A stretch of 64,000 nt of DNA from JBDHWG01 sp046328525 (GTDB lineage: Bacteria; Chloroflexota; Anaerolineae; Epilineales; JAHCIE01): NCBI GenBank assembly GCA_046328525.1, contig JAXLWK010000006.1, forward strand, positions 186,001-250,000, written 5' to 3'. Positions 55,737 through 64,000 of the stretch are shown piece after piece. Both the position numbers and the translations under genes were made by a program. The notes under the pieces are model-generated. The model did not search any database, had not been told where the DNA came from, and saw only the letters and a list, made by a program, of their open reading frames with translations. Numbering within the stretch: position 1 is the stretch's first letter; the number at the start of each line of letters is the position of its first letter.

Positions 55737-58700
55737 CTAGAATTCCTCGACCTTGCTCAGGTCGGCCCAGCGCTGAGGTAACGCGGCGATGCGCTGCAGG
55801 AGGGCGCGGCGGTTGTTGCGCACGGCCTCGTCCGCCACTTCCACCATCACGTCGTCGAAGAACGTGTTGACCACAGGCACCAGGGGCAGCATCGCCGTGA
55901 ACACCTGGTCCAGGGTCTCGGCCCGACTCACCTCGTCGGCCACGGCCTGGTAGGCGCTGTAGAGCGCCGTCTCGGCCGGAAGCTGGAAGAGGGCCGGGTT
56001 GAGATCGTACAAGTCGGGATGATTGCGCACGAGGCGCACGCAGCGGGCATAAGCCGTCAGGAATGGTGTCCAGTCGGGGCGCGCCGCCCACGCGGCCAGC
56101 TCCCGCAGCGCCTGCCCGACGCCGGCCGGCGTGTCGGCCTGGGCGCTCAGCACGGCCTGGACGAGATCGTAACGCGCGCCCTGCTCGCGCAGCCACTGCT
56201 CCAGGCGCGCGCCGATGAAGTCGCGCACCGCCGCCTGCGTCGCCTCGTCCACCTCCACTGGCTGCGCCGCCGCCGCGTCCGCGACGAGGCGCGACACGGC
56301 GACTGCCGGCAGACCGAGGGGCTGCGTGCCTTCCGCCAGCAGGCGGGCCACGCCGAGCGCCGTCCGCCGCAGGCCAAGCGGGTCCTGGTTGGCCGTGGGC
56401 TGCTGGCCGACGGCGAACAGGCCGACGAGGGTATCGAGTCGGTCGGCGAGGCTGAGGGCAAAGCCGACGCGGCCGCTCGGCAGCCTGTCGGTCGCCGACT
56501 TCGGCAGGTATTGCGCATAGATGGCCGCCGCGACGGCGTCCGGCTCGCCATCGGCCAGGGCATAGTCGCGGCCGATCGCGCCCTGGAGGCTCGTCAACTC
56601 GGTTCCCATCTGGGTGGCGATGTCGGCCTTGCTCAGGTGCGCTGCCCGCGCCAGGTCGCCGGCCTCCGCGGCCGACAGGCCCAGGCGCTCGGCCAGGCGA
56701 GGGGCCACGCGCTCCAAACGTGCAGTCTTGTCCAGCAGCGTGCCGAGGCGGGCGTGGACGGTCATGCGCGACAGGTTGGGGACGAAGTCGGCCAGCGCGC
56801 GCTGGCGGTCACGCTTGACGAAGTAGGCGGCGTCGGCGAAGCGGGCGCGCAGTACGTCCTCGTTCCCCTGGCGGATGTTGTCCACGTGGCCCGCGTTGCC
56901 GTTGGCGACGGCGATGAAGTAGGGCAGGAGGCGACCGTCCTGGAGGACGGGGAAGTAGCGCTGGTGCTTGCGCATGACCGTGATGAGCACGTCCTGCGGC
57001 AGGTCCAGGTACTCGGCCTCGAAGCGGCCGCGCACGGCAACCGGCTGCTCGATGAGGTTGACCACCTCGTCCAGCAGGCCCTCGTCCGCCGGCATCGTTC
57101 CGCCGACTTCGGCGGCGAGGCGTTGCCCCTGCTCCAGGATCAGCGCGCGCCGCTCGGCGCTATCGAGCACAATGCCCGCCGTGCGGATGACCTTGAGGTA
57201 GTCCTCGGCCTGGGCGATGGGCAGCTGGGGCGAGCCGTGGGGCCGCAGGCCGCGCGTCACAGCGCCGCTCGGCGCTCCGGCGTATTCCAGGGCGACGACG
57301 CTATGCCCGTGAAGGGCGACGACCCAGCGCACCGGGCGCGAGAAGGCGACGTTGGTCGGGTTCCAGCGCATCGCCTTGCCAAAGGTCAGCCCGCCGATGA
57401 GCCGGGGGAGAACCTCGGCCAGCACATCGCGGGCCGGGCGGCCGGTCTCGCTGCGCACGACGGCGGCGTAGCGCTTGCCCTCGCGCTCGCGCACCTCGAT
57501 CGCCTCGACCGCTGCGCCCTGGCTCCTGGCGAAACCGATCGCGGCCTGGGTCGGCTGGCCGTCCTTGAAGGCGGCGGCGGCCGGCGGCCCGAACACCTCG
57601 ACTTGCCGGTCGGGCTGGCGCGGAGCCAGGCCCTTGACCATGATGGCCAGGCGGCGCGGCGTGCCCTCGATGGTGATGCCCTGGTGCGCCAGGCGCGCCT
57701 CGTCGAGCGCTTTCGGGGCGGACGCGCGCAGCGCGGCCAGCGCTACATCCAGGTCGCCGGCGGGCAGCTCTTCCGTGCCGATCTCAAGCACGAAGTCGGC
57801 GGGCGCGTCGGGCGCGGGAACGTCCGGCCGCTGGTCCACGACGACGGGCGTGGCGGCCAGGGCCGACGCCATGCGCAGGAGCGGGTAGCCTTGTTCCTCG
57901 CGTTGGGCCAGGTAGGCCTGCCCGATGCGCCGCGAGAGGTCGCGCATGCGGCCAAAGAAGCGCGGCCGGTCGGTCACGCCGACGGCGCCGCGCGAGTCCA
58001 GGACGTTGAAGGTGTGGGACATGCGCAGAACGTAGTCGTGGGCGGGCAGGACGAGGCCGTTCTTGAGGCAGTACTCGGCCTGGGCGGCGTAGATGTCCCA
58101 CAACTGGCGGTGAACCTCGACGTCGGCCACGTCCAGGTAGTAGCGGCTGTGCTCGTACTCGGCCTTGAGGTTGACGTCGCCGGCCGAGATGGTGTCTGTC
58201 CAGCAGATTTGGGTGAAGTGGCGGACGTGTTGCAGGGCCATGGCGATGCGGTCCAGGCCGTAGGTGATCTCGACGGACACCGGATCGAGGCGCGAGCCGG
58301 CGGCTTCCTGGAAGTAGGTGAACTGGGTGATCTCCAGGCCGTTGAGCCAGACTTCCCAGCCGAGACCCCACGCGCCGAGGGCGGGCGACTCCCAGTTGTC
58401 CTCGACGAAGCGGATGTCGTGCTCCAGGGCGTCAATGCCCATGGCGCGCAGGCTGTCCAGGTAAAGCTCCTGGGGGTTGCCGGGGTCGGGCTTCAGGATA
58501 ACCTGGTACTGGTAGTGCTGCTGAAGGCGGTTCGGGTTCTCGCCGTAGCGGGCGTCGTCGGGCCGGATGGACGGCTCGACGTAGCCGACGCGCCACGGCT
58601 CCGGGCCGAGGACGCGCAGGGCGGTGGCCGGGTTGCCAGTGCCGGCGCCGACCTGGACGTTGTACGGCTGCCAGATGAGGGCGTTGTGCTTCGCCCAGAA

Positions 58701-58745
58701 TTCGCTCAGGCGCGCGATGGCGTCCTGGAAGTTCAATGCAGTCAT
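55737..58745 (-). CDS. glyQS: Glycyl-tRNA synthetase, fused alpha and beta chains
   Basis: 1002 aa. Residues 1 to about 300 are the catalytic alpha chain (PYNVQVGAGTGNPATALRVL, HYQYQVILKPDP, ITQFTYFQE); from about 325 the beta chain (LEIGTEELPAG; FGKAMRWNPTNVAFSRPVRWV; C-terminal anticodon-binding region FFDDVMVEVAD). Usually two genes, glyQ and glyS; single-chain versions are known in some bacteria and plastids. No frameshift. Start ATG 58745, 18 nt after the methyltransferase. Confidence 0.95.
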   Translation of the reverse strand: MTALNFQDAIARLSEFWAKHNALIWQPYNVQVGAGTGNPATALRVLGPEPWRVGYVEPSIRPDDARYGENPNRLQQHYQYQVILKPDPGNPQELYLDSLRAMGIDALEHDIRFVEDNWESPALGAWGLGWEVWLNGLEITQFTYFQEAAGSRLDPVSVEITYGLDRIAMALQHVRHFTQICWTDTISAGDVNLKAEYEHSRYYLDVADVEVHRQLWDIYAAQAEYCLKNGLVLPAHDYVLRMSHTFNVLDSRGAVGVTDRPRFFGRMRDLSRRIGQAYLAQREEQGYPLLRMASALAATPVVVDQRPDVPAPDAPADFVLEIGTEELPAGDLDVALAALRASAPKALDEARLAHQGITIEGTPRRLAIMVKGLAPRQPDRQVEVFGPPAAAAFKDGQPTQAAIGFARSQGAAVEAIEVREREGKRYAAVVRSETGRPARDVLAEVLPRLIGGLTFGKAMRWNPTNVAFSRPVRWVVALHGHSVVALEYAGAPSGAVTRGLRPHGSPQLPIAQAEDYLKVIRTAGIVLDSAERRALILEQGQRLAAEVGGTMPADEGLLDEVVNLIEQPVAVRGRFEAEYLDLPQDVLITVMRKHQRYFPVLQDGRLLPYFIAVANGNAGHVDNIRQGNEDVLRARFADAAYFVKRDRQRALADFVPNLSRMTVHARLGTLLDKTARLERVAPRLAERLGLSAAEAGDLARAAHLSKADIATQMGTELTSLQGAIGRDYALADGEPDAVAAAIYAQYLPKSATDRLPSGRVGFALSLADRLDTLVGLFAVGQQPTANQDPLGLRRTALGVARLLAEGTQPLGLPAVAVSRLVADAAAAQPVEVDEATQAAVRDFIGARLEQWLREQGARYDLVQAVLSAQADTPAGVGQALRELAAWAARPDWTPFLTAYARCVRLVRNHPDLYDLNPALFQLPAETALYSAYQAVADEVSRAETLDQVFTAMLPLVPVVNTFFDDVMVEVADEAVRNNRRALLQRIAALPQRWADLSKVEEF

Positions 58746-58763
58746 AAGGTAATCGCTCGCTCG

Positions 58764-59717
58764 TTATGAATATTGCCCCAAATCGTCGTGCGGCTGTGGA
58801 TCGCTTGCGCTGGCGCGGGTGTCAGGCGGTAGAGACGCGCCATGGCGCGTCTCTACTTCAAATAGCAGCGGCGGTTGGGCCGCGATCTGGGCGCGGCGCA
58901 GCCGGTCGCGGGCGCCGGCCACGAACCCAGGCTCCTGCTCGATTCCGACGTACACGCGGCCGAGCTGCGCGGCGGCGACCGCCGTCGTCCCCGACCCCAT
59001 GAACGGGTCGAGCACGACGTCGCCCGGCTGCGTGAACAGCTTGATGAACCAGGCCGGCAGGGCGACCGGGAACGTGGCGCTGTGGTTCTTGTTGCTGCAC
59101 TCCGTCGCCATGTGCAGGACGTTCGTCGGGTAGGCCATGTCGCGGCCGACCCAGTTCTCGACCTTTTTGCCGAAGCCGCTGCGCACGCGCGAGTTGTCGC
59201 GCTTGCGGTCGGTCTCGCTCAGGTTGCGCAGGCGGGCGTGCCGCCACTCGCCCATCGGCACCATGACGGCGTCCTGGTACATGGCGAACTGGCGCTGCTT
59301 CGTGAAGTGCAGGCAGCGCTCCCACGAGTCGCGGAAGCGGTTCGGCCACTTGCCCGGCGCGGTGTTGCGCTTGTGCCAGATGTACTCCTCGGTCCACAGC
59401 CAGCCCGTCTTGCGCATCTCGATGATCAGCTCCAGCACATAGGTGTGCCGCTCGCCGTTGGCGACCCGCTCCTTAATATTGAGGATGAAGGAGCCGGTCG
59501 GCTTGAGGACGCGCTGAAGCCCCGCCGCGATGGGCAGGAACCACGCGACGTACTCGTCCGGGTGGACGCCGCCGTAGGTGTGGCGGCGCTGGTCGGCGTA
59601 GGGCGGCGACGTGACGACGAGGTCAACGCAGGCGTCCGGGAGGCGGGCCAGGATGTCGCGGCAGTCGCCCTCGAGAATCTGGTTACGCCACTCGAAGGCG
59701 GGTGGTGTGTGGCTCAT
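58764..59717 (-). CDS. Orphan beta-class DNA methyltransferase
   Basis: 317 aa. Motif IV VVTSPPYADQRRHTYGG comes first and motif I VVLDPFMGSGTTAVAAAQLG last, the beta-class order; SPPY fits N4-cytosine or N6-adenine methylation. No restriction endonuclease is adjacent. Its start overlaps the DUF2283 stop by 4 nt. The C-terminal VETRHGASLP is encoded by a 28-bp dispersed palindrome (58829-58856), so the last 31 residues or so are probably a recent addition rather than part of the fold. Confidence 0.88.
   Translation of the reverse strand: MSHTPPAFEWRNQILEGDCRDILARLPDACVDLVVTSPPYADQRRHTYGGVHPDEYVAWFLPIAAGLQRVLKPTGSFILNIKERVANGERHTYVLELIIEMRKTGWLWTEEYIWHKRNTAPGKWPNRFRDSWERCLHFTKQRQFAMYQDAVMVPMGEWRHARLRNLSETDRKRDNSRVRSGFGKKVENWVGRDMAYPTNVLHMATECSNKNHSATFPVALPAWFIKLFTQPGDVVLDPFMGSGTTAVAAAQLGRVYVGIEQEPGFVAGARDRLRRAQIAAQPPLLFEVETRHGASLPPDTRASASDPQPHDDLGQYS
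58829..58856. repeat. 28-bp GTAGAGACGCGCC palindrome, copy 2
   Basis: Perfect palindrome (left half GTAGAGACGCGCCA), differing from 31498-31525 by one base pair per arm. It lies in frame within the 3' end of the methyltransferase gene. Confidence 0.85.
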
Positions 59718-59950
59718 GCGGCAGCGCGCGCGTCCTTCGTGAGGATGACCTGGGCAACCGGCAAGGCCGAAACGTCGAGACGAGTAAGGTCTATCAGTTT
59801 GCTCGCATCCTCAATCTCGATCCCCAAAACACGGCCGTTGGCATCAAAGTCCAGGACGATTCCAGGAGCCACTTCCTGCGACTCGGTGCTGACACCCTCA
59901 CCTAGCCCAACGTACATCATATCCGAGTCCGGCTCGTACTCGACCCTCAT
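59714..59950 (-). CDS. DUF2283 protein, antitoxin-like
   Basis: 78 aa from ATG 59950. MRVEYEPDSDMMYVGLG and GIVLDFDANGRVLGIEIEDAS are the DUF2283 signature. It starts 16 nt after the DUF4258 gene and overlaps the methyltransferase start (ATGA). Pairing with DUF4258 recurs in many genomes in my recollection and suggests a toxin-antitoxin-like module; this is inference. Confidence 0.83.
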   Translation of the reverse strand: MRVEYEPDSDMMYVGLGEGVSTESQEVAPGIVLDFDANGRVLGIEIEDASKLIDLTRLDVSALPVAQVILTKDARAAA

Positions 59951-59966
59951 AGCTGGCCGCCTCTTC

Positions 59967-60197
59967 TCACGGCTTGAATCCACGGTCAGGAAATGCGTTG
60001 TGAACCGTCTCGCCGTCCGGCTCAGTAACCACTCTCAGATACTTCCCCAACTCTGGGACGTATCCCCACTGACAGATGCGACCGTTATCCTGGACGACAG
60101 TGCGGATTGGTGCTCGCAATACCCGCTCAATCCAGGTCTCTTCCAGGTATGGGCGGCGAGCCATTACGCTTGTTCTGAAGTAGTACGTCGTTTTCAC
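59967..60197 (-). CDS. DUF4258-like small protein
   Basis: 76 aa, GTG 60197. YYFRTSVMARRPYLEETWIE and TVVQDNGRICQWGYVPELGKY followed by RVVTEPDGETVHNAFPDRGF look like the DUF4258 / RelE-like mini-domain. The first 71 nt overlap the 3' end of recO in another frame; a later ATG at 60164 also is possible but would trim the conserved start. Likely partner of the DUF2283 protein. Confidence 0.7.
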   Translation of the reverse strand: MKTTYYFRTSVMARRPYLEETWIERVLRAPIRTVVQDNGRICQWGYVPELGKYLRVVTEPDGETVHNAFPDRGFKP

Positions 60198-60981
60198 TTA
60201 TCCCCGACGAGAGGTTGCGTACTTGATCCAGGAATTCGACGGACTTGAGCTGCCGCTCCAGGACATGCGTCAGGTAGCGCAGGAGCAAGCGCTCCAGGTC
60301 GCGCTGCACGTCCGGACTGAGGGCAATGGTGCGCACCTGCCCGTAGTCCCGCGTCTGGATGAAGCGCGCCACCTTCAGCGTCGTCAGCGGTAGCGGGATC
60401 GCGTCGGCTTCGAGGGAGCGGCAGTTCGGGCACAGCGCCCCGCCGGCGATGGCCGAGAAATATTGGTCCTCGGCCGCCAGGGGCGACTGGCAGTGAGCGC
60501 AGTGGAACAGGGACGGCTGGAAGCCGACCAGCCCCAGCAGGCGCAGCTCGTAGAAGCGCATCAGGAGCGCGATCTGCGCGTCGCTGCCCTCGGCGACAAG
60601 CGCCGCCAGGCTCTCGCGCAGCAGATCGTACACCTCGCCGTGGGCGTCTTCCTCTTCCAGGAACTTGTCTACCAGCTCGGCCATGTAGCTGGCGTAGGTG
60701 TAGCGCAGCAGGTCGTTGTACAGGCTGGGGTAGCTCGTGACCGCCTGAGCCTGGGTCACGATGTCCATGTTGCGCCCCTTCGCCAGGAGGAGCTGGCTCT
60801 GGCTGAACAGCTCGACGTGGCCGGCCTTGCGGCTGGACGTGCGCCGCGCTCCCTTGGCGATGACGCGCAGCTTCCCGCGCTCGCGCGTCAGGATTGTGAG
60901 GAGGCGATCGGCTTCCCCGAAATCCTGGCGCTTCAGGACAATGGCTTCAGTTCGATATAACCGTTCACGCGCTTGACGCAT
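60127..60981 (-). CDS. recO: DNA repair protein RecO
   Basis: 284 aa from ATG 60981. N-terminal OB fold (YRTEAIVLKRQDFGEADRLL, then LTRERGKLRVIAKGARR) and a zinc site made of CAHC and CPNC. RecO loads RecA with RecR at gaps. The 3' end overlaps the DUF4258 gene by 71 nt. TTGCCT-N17-TATAAT on the minus strand (61029-61057) is its promoter. Confidence 0.95.
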   Translation of the reverse strand: MRQARERLYRTEAIVLKRQDFGEADRLLTILTRERGKLRVIAKGARRTSSRKAGHVELFSQSQLLLAKGRNMDIVTQAQAVTSYPSLYNDLLRYTYASYMAELVDKFLEEEDAHGEVYDLLRESLAALVAEGSDAQIALLMRFYELRLLGLVGFQPSLFHCAHCQSPLAAEDQYFSAIAGGALCPNCRSLEADAIPLPLTTLKVARFIQTRDYGQVRTIALSPDVQRDLERLLLRYLTHVLERQLKSVEFLDQVRNLSSGISENDVLLQNKRNGSPPIPGRDLD

Positions 60982-61028
60982 GACAACAACCTGTCTAGGT
61001 CCAAAAAACGTCAAAAGCACAGCAGATA

Positions 61029-61057
61029 ATTATACAATGGGGCGCACTCTGAGGCAA
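61029..61057 (-). promoter_or_regulatory. recO promoter
   Basis: Minus-strand TTGCCT (61057-61052), 17-nt spacer, TATAAT (61034-61029), about 50 nt upstream of the recO start. Confidence 0.65.
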
Positions 61058-61116
61058 GCATTATGCGGAAGGCGAGCGCGGGCCATACGTAAACTTTCCC
61101 TGCGCCGGGGAGTCCG

Positions 61117-61122
61117 TATAAT
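61117..61122 (+). promoter_or_regulatory. -10 box of the DinB gene
   Basis: TATAAT 48 nt upstream of the DinB start; a weak CTTTCC-like -35 lies 17 nt before it. Confidence 0.4.
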
Positions 61123-61170
61123 GGCACTCATGCAATAGTCTACAATGCGATCCACAGGAGAATGACCCTT

Positions 61171-61719
61171 ATGTTCGAGCTGCCTTCGCCCGATGCCCCT
61201 CTGACCAAAGACGACCTGCGCGCCTGGACGAACAAGATGATTGACCACCAGCGCGAGCAGATCGCCGGCTGCACCGACGCCGACGTCGTCTTCCAGCCGA
61301 TTGACCCGAAGGCCGACGATCCGTATGCCGCGGACGCCGCCGACGTCAACCTGCCGTGGACGCTCGGCCACCTCATCGTCCACATCACCGCCTCGTCGGA
61401 GGAGTCGGCGGCGCTGGCGGCGGAGCTGGCGCGCGGCGTGGCCTTCCACGGGCGCTCCCGCTCCGAGGTTCCCTGGCAGACGGTGACGACCATTCAGCAG
61501 TGCGTTGACCGCCTGGAGGAGAGCCGCCGCATGCGCCTGGCGAGCCTGGACATGTGGCCGGATAACCCGGATGCGGAGAACGGCTACACGCCCTGGGAGG
61601 GCGCGCCGTTCAACAACTGCTACCGCCGCTTCATAGGCGGGCTGCGCCACGACAACAGCCACCTGGACCAGATTGAGGATGTGGTCGGGCAGGCGCAGGC
61701 CGCCCGCGTCCAGGCGTAG
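61171..61719 (+). CDS. DinB-family protein
   Basis: 182 aa; ATG 61171 is preferred because AGGAG is 10 nt before it, while ATG 61162 would overlap the site. Four-helix DinB fold with metal-binding His residues in WTLGHLIVHITAS and RHDNSHLDQI. Members bind divalent metal and many are thiol-dependent S-transferases or hydrolases; the substrate is unknown. Confidence 0.82.
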   Translation: MFELPSPDAPLTKDDLRAWTNKMIDHQREQIAGCTDADVVFQPIDPKADDPYAADAADVNLPWTLGHLIVHITASSEESAALAAELARGVAFHGRSRSEVPWQTVTTIQQCVDRLEESRRMRLASLDMWPDNPDAENGYTPWEGAPFNNCYRRFIGGLRHDNSHLDQIEDVVGQAQAARVQA

Positions 61720-61738
61720 TCTTGCGCTCAGCGCACGT

Positions 61739-62258
61739 TATCCTGCGTCACTGCGAGACCGCTATGCCTGTGTCGGCATGCGCCAACACAAGAAACTTGC
61801 GCTGTCGCCCTGAGAATTTCATGCCTACGACGGCATGCGCTAACACCAGGACACGGCCTAGCTGTCATTGCGAGCGAAGCGAAGCAATCCCCCGCCCTTG
61901 CGACAGACGGTCTATCGTGGGGAGGGCGGGCCTTTCACGCACCGGGAGGCTGCTTCGTCGCGCTGGCGCGCTCCTCGCAGCGACAGCACTGTCTGTGTTC
62001 TGAGCAGCGAAGCGAGGGGTCTGGACTGCGATCGAATGCGGCCCAGATGCTTCGCCTTCGGCTCAGCATGACAGCGCGGCCTGAGGTTTCTGAGCAGCCC
62101 CGCGGCCGCCTACGGCGCATCCTCACGGATGAAAGTCGCGGCAGCGTCGCCTAGCACTCAAGTGCCAGGCTAAATGGACAAAGCCCACTGAAGTGGGCTG
62201 CCGAGCCTGCTTGAGCAGGCTTCGCCGTATCAGCCCCAGACTTGAGTCTGGGGCGTCG
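61739..62258. repeat. Repeat island: three palindrome families in series
   Basis: 61739-61985 is a long copy of the TCATTGCGAG repeat of 16921-17102 with an extra ATGCC...GGCATGCGC module. 61997-62073 is a GTCATGCTGAGC-type repeat. 62183-62258 contains three hairpins, CCCACTGAAGTGGG, GCCTGCTTGAGCAGGC and CCCCAGACTTGAGTCTGGGG. The gene-free stretch 61720-62557 has no other content I can see. Confidence 0.7.
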
Positions 62259-62305
62259 CCTGGCGACAACAAGCTGGCAGGCAACTGTCATAGCGGGGGC
62301 CAGGC

Positions 62306-62345
62306 GGCACGGAAGGCGAGTATCTCGCCTTCCGTGCCTGTTTGT
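62306..62345 (+). terminator. 15-bp hairpin before the O-antigen ligase-like gene
   Basis: GGCACGGAAGGCGAG pairs perfectly with CTCGCCTTCCGTGCC around TAT, then TGTTTGT. Likely terminator, or another palindromic unit of the island. Confidence 0.5.
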
Positions 62346-62557
62346 ATCTATCGCACTCACGTGGGAATGAGTTATTAAGGTCCGCCAAACAGTCCCCTAT
62401 ACTATACCGCGCAAGCTCCCCCCGTTCCGTAAAGGTTTGAACACCCGACTGCGCAGAATTCACCATCTGCAATTTGCCTTTGCCCGTATCGCCGGGGCAT
62501 CCGGCGCGTTACTCTCTTACGGAGTGTAAGACTGCCGGAAAGAGGTGTTCCAACCCG

Positions 62558-64000
62558 ATGCCCACACGAGTGAGCCTGTGGTGTAGCCGCTTCATCGAGG
62601 CTGGCTGGGTGGCCGTTCTGCTGGTCACCCCGTTGTTCTTCCAGACGGCGACGGTTCGCGTCTTCGAACCCGATAAAATGATGCTCGTCCGCACCATTGC
62701 CCTGGTGATGGGCGCGGCCTGGATTGTGCGCGTCATCGATTCGCGCCTGCGTCCGCCGGCCGGCGAGCCGGGGCGCATGCCGCGCGCCTTGCTGTGGCCC
62801 ATCCTCCTGCTCGTGGCGGCCTATGTGCTCGCCACGCTCGTGTCTGTCACGCCGTGGGCCAGCCTCTTCGGCTCCTATCAGCGCGGCCAGGGCCTGTATT
62901 CATTCCTGGCGCTGGTCGTCATCTTCGTCCTGATCCTGAACGACTTGCGGCGGCGGGACCAGGTCGAGCGCCTTGTCACCGCCGTTGTCCTGACGAGCAT
63001 TCCGGCCGCCTTGTTCGCCGTCATGCAGGGCCTGGGCATCCAGCCCGGCGTGTGGCGCGGCCTCTACGGCGGGCGCGTCTTCGGTACGCTCGGCAACCCG
63101 ATTTTCCTGGCCGGCTACCTGCTCATGGTCATCCCCGTGACGGTGGCGCGTCTGCTGATGCCCGCGACCCCGTCGGAAGGCGAGGAACAGGCGGGGGAGG
63201 GCGTGGTCGTTGTCGCGCCACTGGTGCGCCAGGTCGTGTACGGCATCGCCCTGGTGCTGCAACTGGCGGCGTTCGCCCTGGCCTACAGCCGCGGGCCGCT
63301 GCTCGGCCTGGCGGTCGGGCTGGTGTTCTTTGCCCTGACGCTTGTCGCGGTGCGTGGGCGGCGACAGCTGGTCGCCGGTATCAGCGTCGCCGCGCTCGTC
63401 GCCGCCGTTCTGCTGGGGACACTCAACCTGCCGCCGGTGCAGGCCGCGTTCGCCGGCGCGCCCGCGCCCCTGGCGCGTCTCACGACGCTCATGGACGTGA
63501 GCCAGGGCAGTACGGGCGCTGTGCGCCTCCTGCTGTGGGAAGGCGCGGCGCGGGCGGCGGGCAGCCAGGCCGCGCGCATCCCCATCGGCTTTGGGCCGGA
63601 AACCGAGATCATCACCCTGGGCGCGAACGTCTCGCCGGCCATCCACTACCAGGAAAGCCGCGATCTCCTGCCGGACCGCTCCCACAACGAGAGCTTCGAC
63701 AGGCTGATCGAGACAGGCGCGCTGGGCCTGGTGGCCTACCTGTGGCTCGTCGCGTCCGCCATCTACCTGGTCTTCCGCCGCCTGGGCCTGGCCGCGCCCG
63801 GCCCGGACACCATTCTGTACGGCGTGGTCGTGCTGCTTGGCACGGCGGGAGCGGCCTTGCTGCCCGTCGTCCTCGGCCTGCCCCTCTACCTCGGCTTCGG
63901 CTCCGCCCTGGGACTGCTGGTCGGCGTGTGGATTTTCCTGCTCATCCAGTCATTCAGTAACCGTAGCGGCGCCTCGGTGAGCCGCGAGGGCCAGTGGCTG
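62558..64000 (+). CDS. O-antigen ligase/polymerase-like protein, 3' end outside the window
   Basis: 481 codons to the window end with no stop. ATG 62558 follows AGAGGTG by about 11 nt. At least ten membrane helices; SRGPLLGLAVGLVFF and the large loop with DRSHNESFDRLIETGALGL (about 370-390) match the Wzy_C / O-antigen ligase family, whose conserved HN lies in the same loop. The protein joins or polymerises polysaccharide on the outer face of the membrane. Relatives often carry C-terminal TPR repeats, which would lie beyond the end. Confidence 0.85.
   Translation, partial: MPTRVSLWCSRFIEAGWVAVLLVTPLFFQTATVRVFEPDKMMLVRTIALVMGAAWIVRVIDSRLRPPAGEPGRMPRALLWPILLLVAAYVLATLVSVTPWASLFGSYQRGQGLYSFLALVVIFVLILNDLRRRDQVERLVTAVVLTSIPAALFAVMQGLGIQPGVWRGLYGGRVFGTLGNPIFLAGYLLMVIPVTVARLLMPATPSEGEEQAGEGVVVVAPLVRQVVYGIALVLQLAAFALAYSRGPLLGLAVGLVFFALTLVAVRGRRQLVAGISVAALVAAVLLGTLNLPPVQAAFAGAPAPLARLTTLMDVSQGSTGAVRLLLWEGAARAAGSQAARIPIGFGPETEIITLGANVSPAIHYQESRDLLPDRSHNESFDRLIETGALGLVAYLWLVASAIYLVFRRLGLAAPGPDTILYGVVVLLGTAGAALLPVVLGLPLYLGFGSALGLLVGVWIFLLIQSFSNRSGASVSREGQWL

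Noticed and set aside
56019..58769. 916-codon plus-strand frame opposite glyQS
   Set aside because: Shadow of the synthetase; no domain, and the real frame matches both chains over its length.
62400..62557. Possible riboswitch in front of the O-antigen ligase-like gene
   Set aside because: Some pairing can be drawn, but I could not match any known aptamer core.

Overview
The window is 64 kb of high-GC DNA, most likely from an uncultured Chloroflexota (Anaerolineae- or Ardenticatenia-like). The evidence is secreted proteins with Thr/Pro-rich linkers and a FLPLL-type C-terminal tail, a single-chain glycyl-tRNA synthetase, an MGDG-synthase-like glycosyltransferase, rplK-rplA with no rplJL behind them, and many short palindromic repeats between genes. 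The phylum is well supported by gene content; the class is a guess. Apart from one decayed toxin gene and one gene cut by the window edge, the coding content looks intact.

Layout. 0.1-7.5 kb: a large secreted VWA protein, an M50-like membrane protease, a class III sirtuin and an FTR1 iron permease with a triplicated helical domain. 7.9-11.5 kb: a tightly coupled four-gene envelope operon (membrane-anchored hydrolase, cytosolic NodB deacetylase, polytopic membrane protein, GT28/MGDG-type glycosyltransferase). 11.5-18.2 kb: a decayed VapBC locus, rsfS, a 236-bp MITE, an MFS exporter, a double-GNAT protein, a methyltransferase, an SDR and a pore-loop-like membrane protein. 18.4-25.3 kb: dnaE, two small proteins and an M48 membrane protease.

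25.4-32.9 kb is the information-processing core: tRNA-Thr, two tandem tRNA-Tyr, tuf, rpmG, secE, nusG, rplK, rplA, then rpsF-ssb-rpsR (S18 has a long Ala/Pro-rich N-terminal extension) and a parvulin isomerase. 32.9-50.4 kb is catabolic: a Gfo/Idh dehydrogenase, an intact VapBC with an operator on its promoter, a RidA / 2'-5' ligase-like / sarcosine-oxidase-like / RraA / phosphoesterase operon, an aminotransferase-RraA pair, and an eight-gene minus-strand operon (MEMO-like, NUDIX, DUF1801, CocE, esterase, DAO oxidase, DegT aminotransferase, S9 peptidase). Oxidases that release imines sit with RidA, which hydrolyses imines, and two RraA aldolase paralogs flank the aminotransferase, suggesting amine/amino-sugar or keto-acid catabolism.

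50.5-64 kb: AI-2E-type permease, Uma2 and DUF2283 proteins, ppdK, the glycyl-tRNA synthetase fusion, an orphan DNA methyltransferase coupled to a DUF2283/DUF4258 pair that overlaps recO, a DinB protein, an 0.8-kb gene-free repeat island and the start of an O-antigen ligase-like gene.

The most striking non-coding content is the MITE with perfect 13-bp terminal repeats and a 7-bp target duplication, an rpsF leader that can hide its own Shine-Dalgarno sequence, and at least seven families of dispersed palindromes, one of which is embedded in a methyltransferase coding sequence and another copy of which overlaps the rpsR stop codon.
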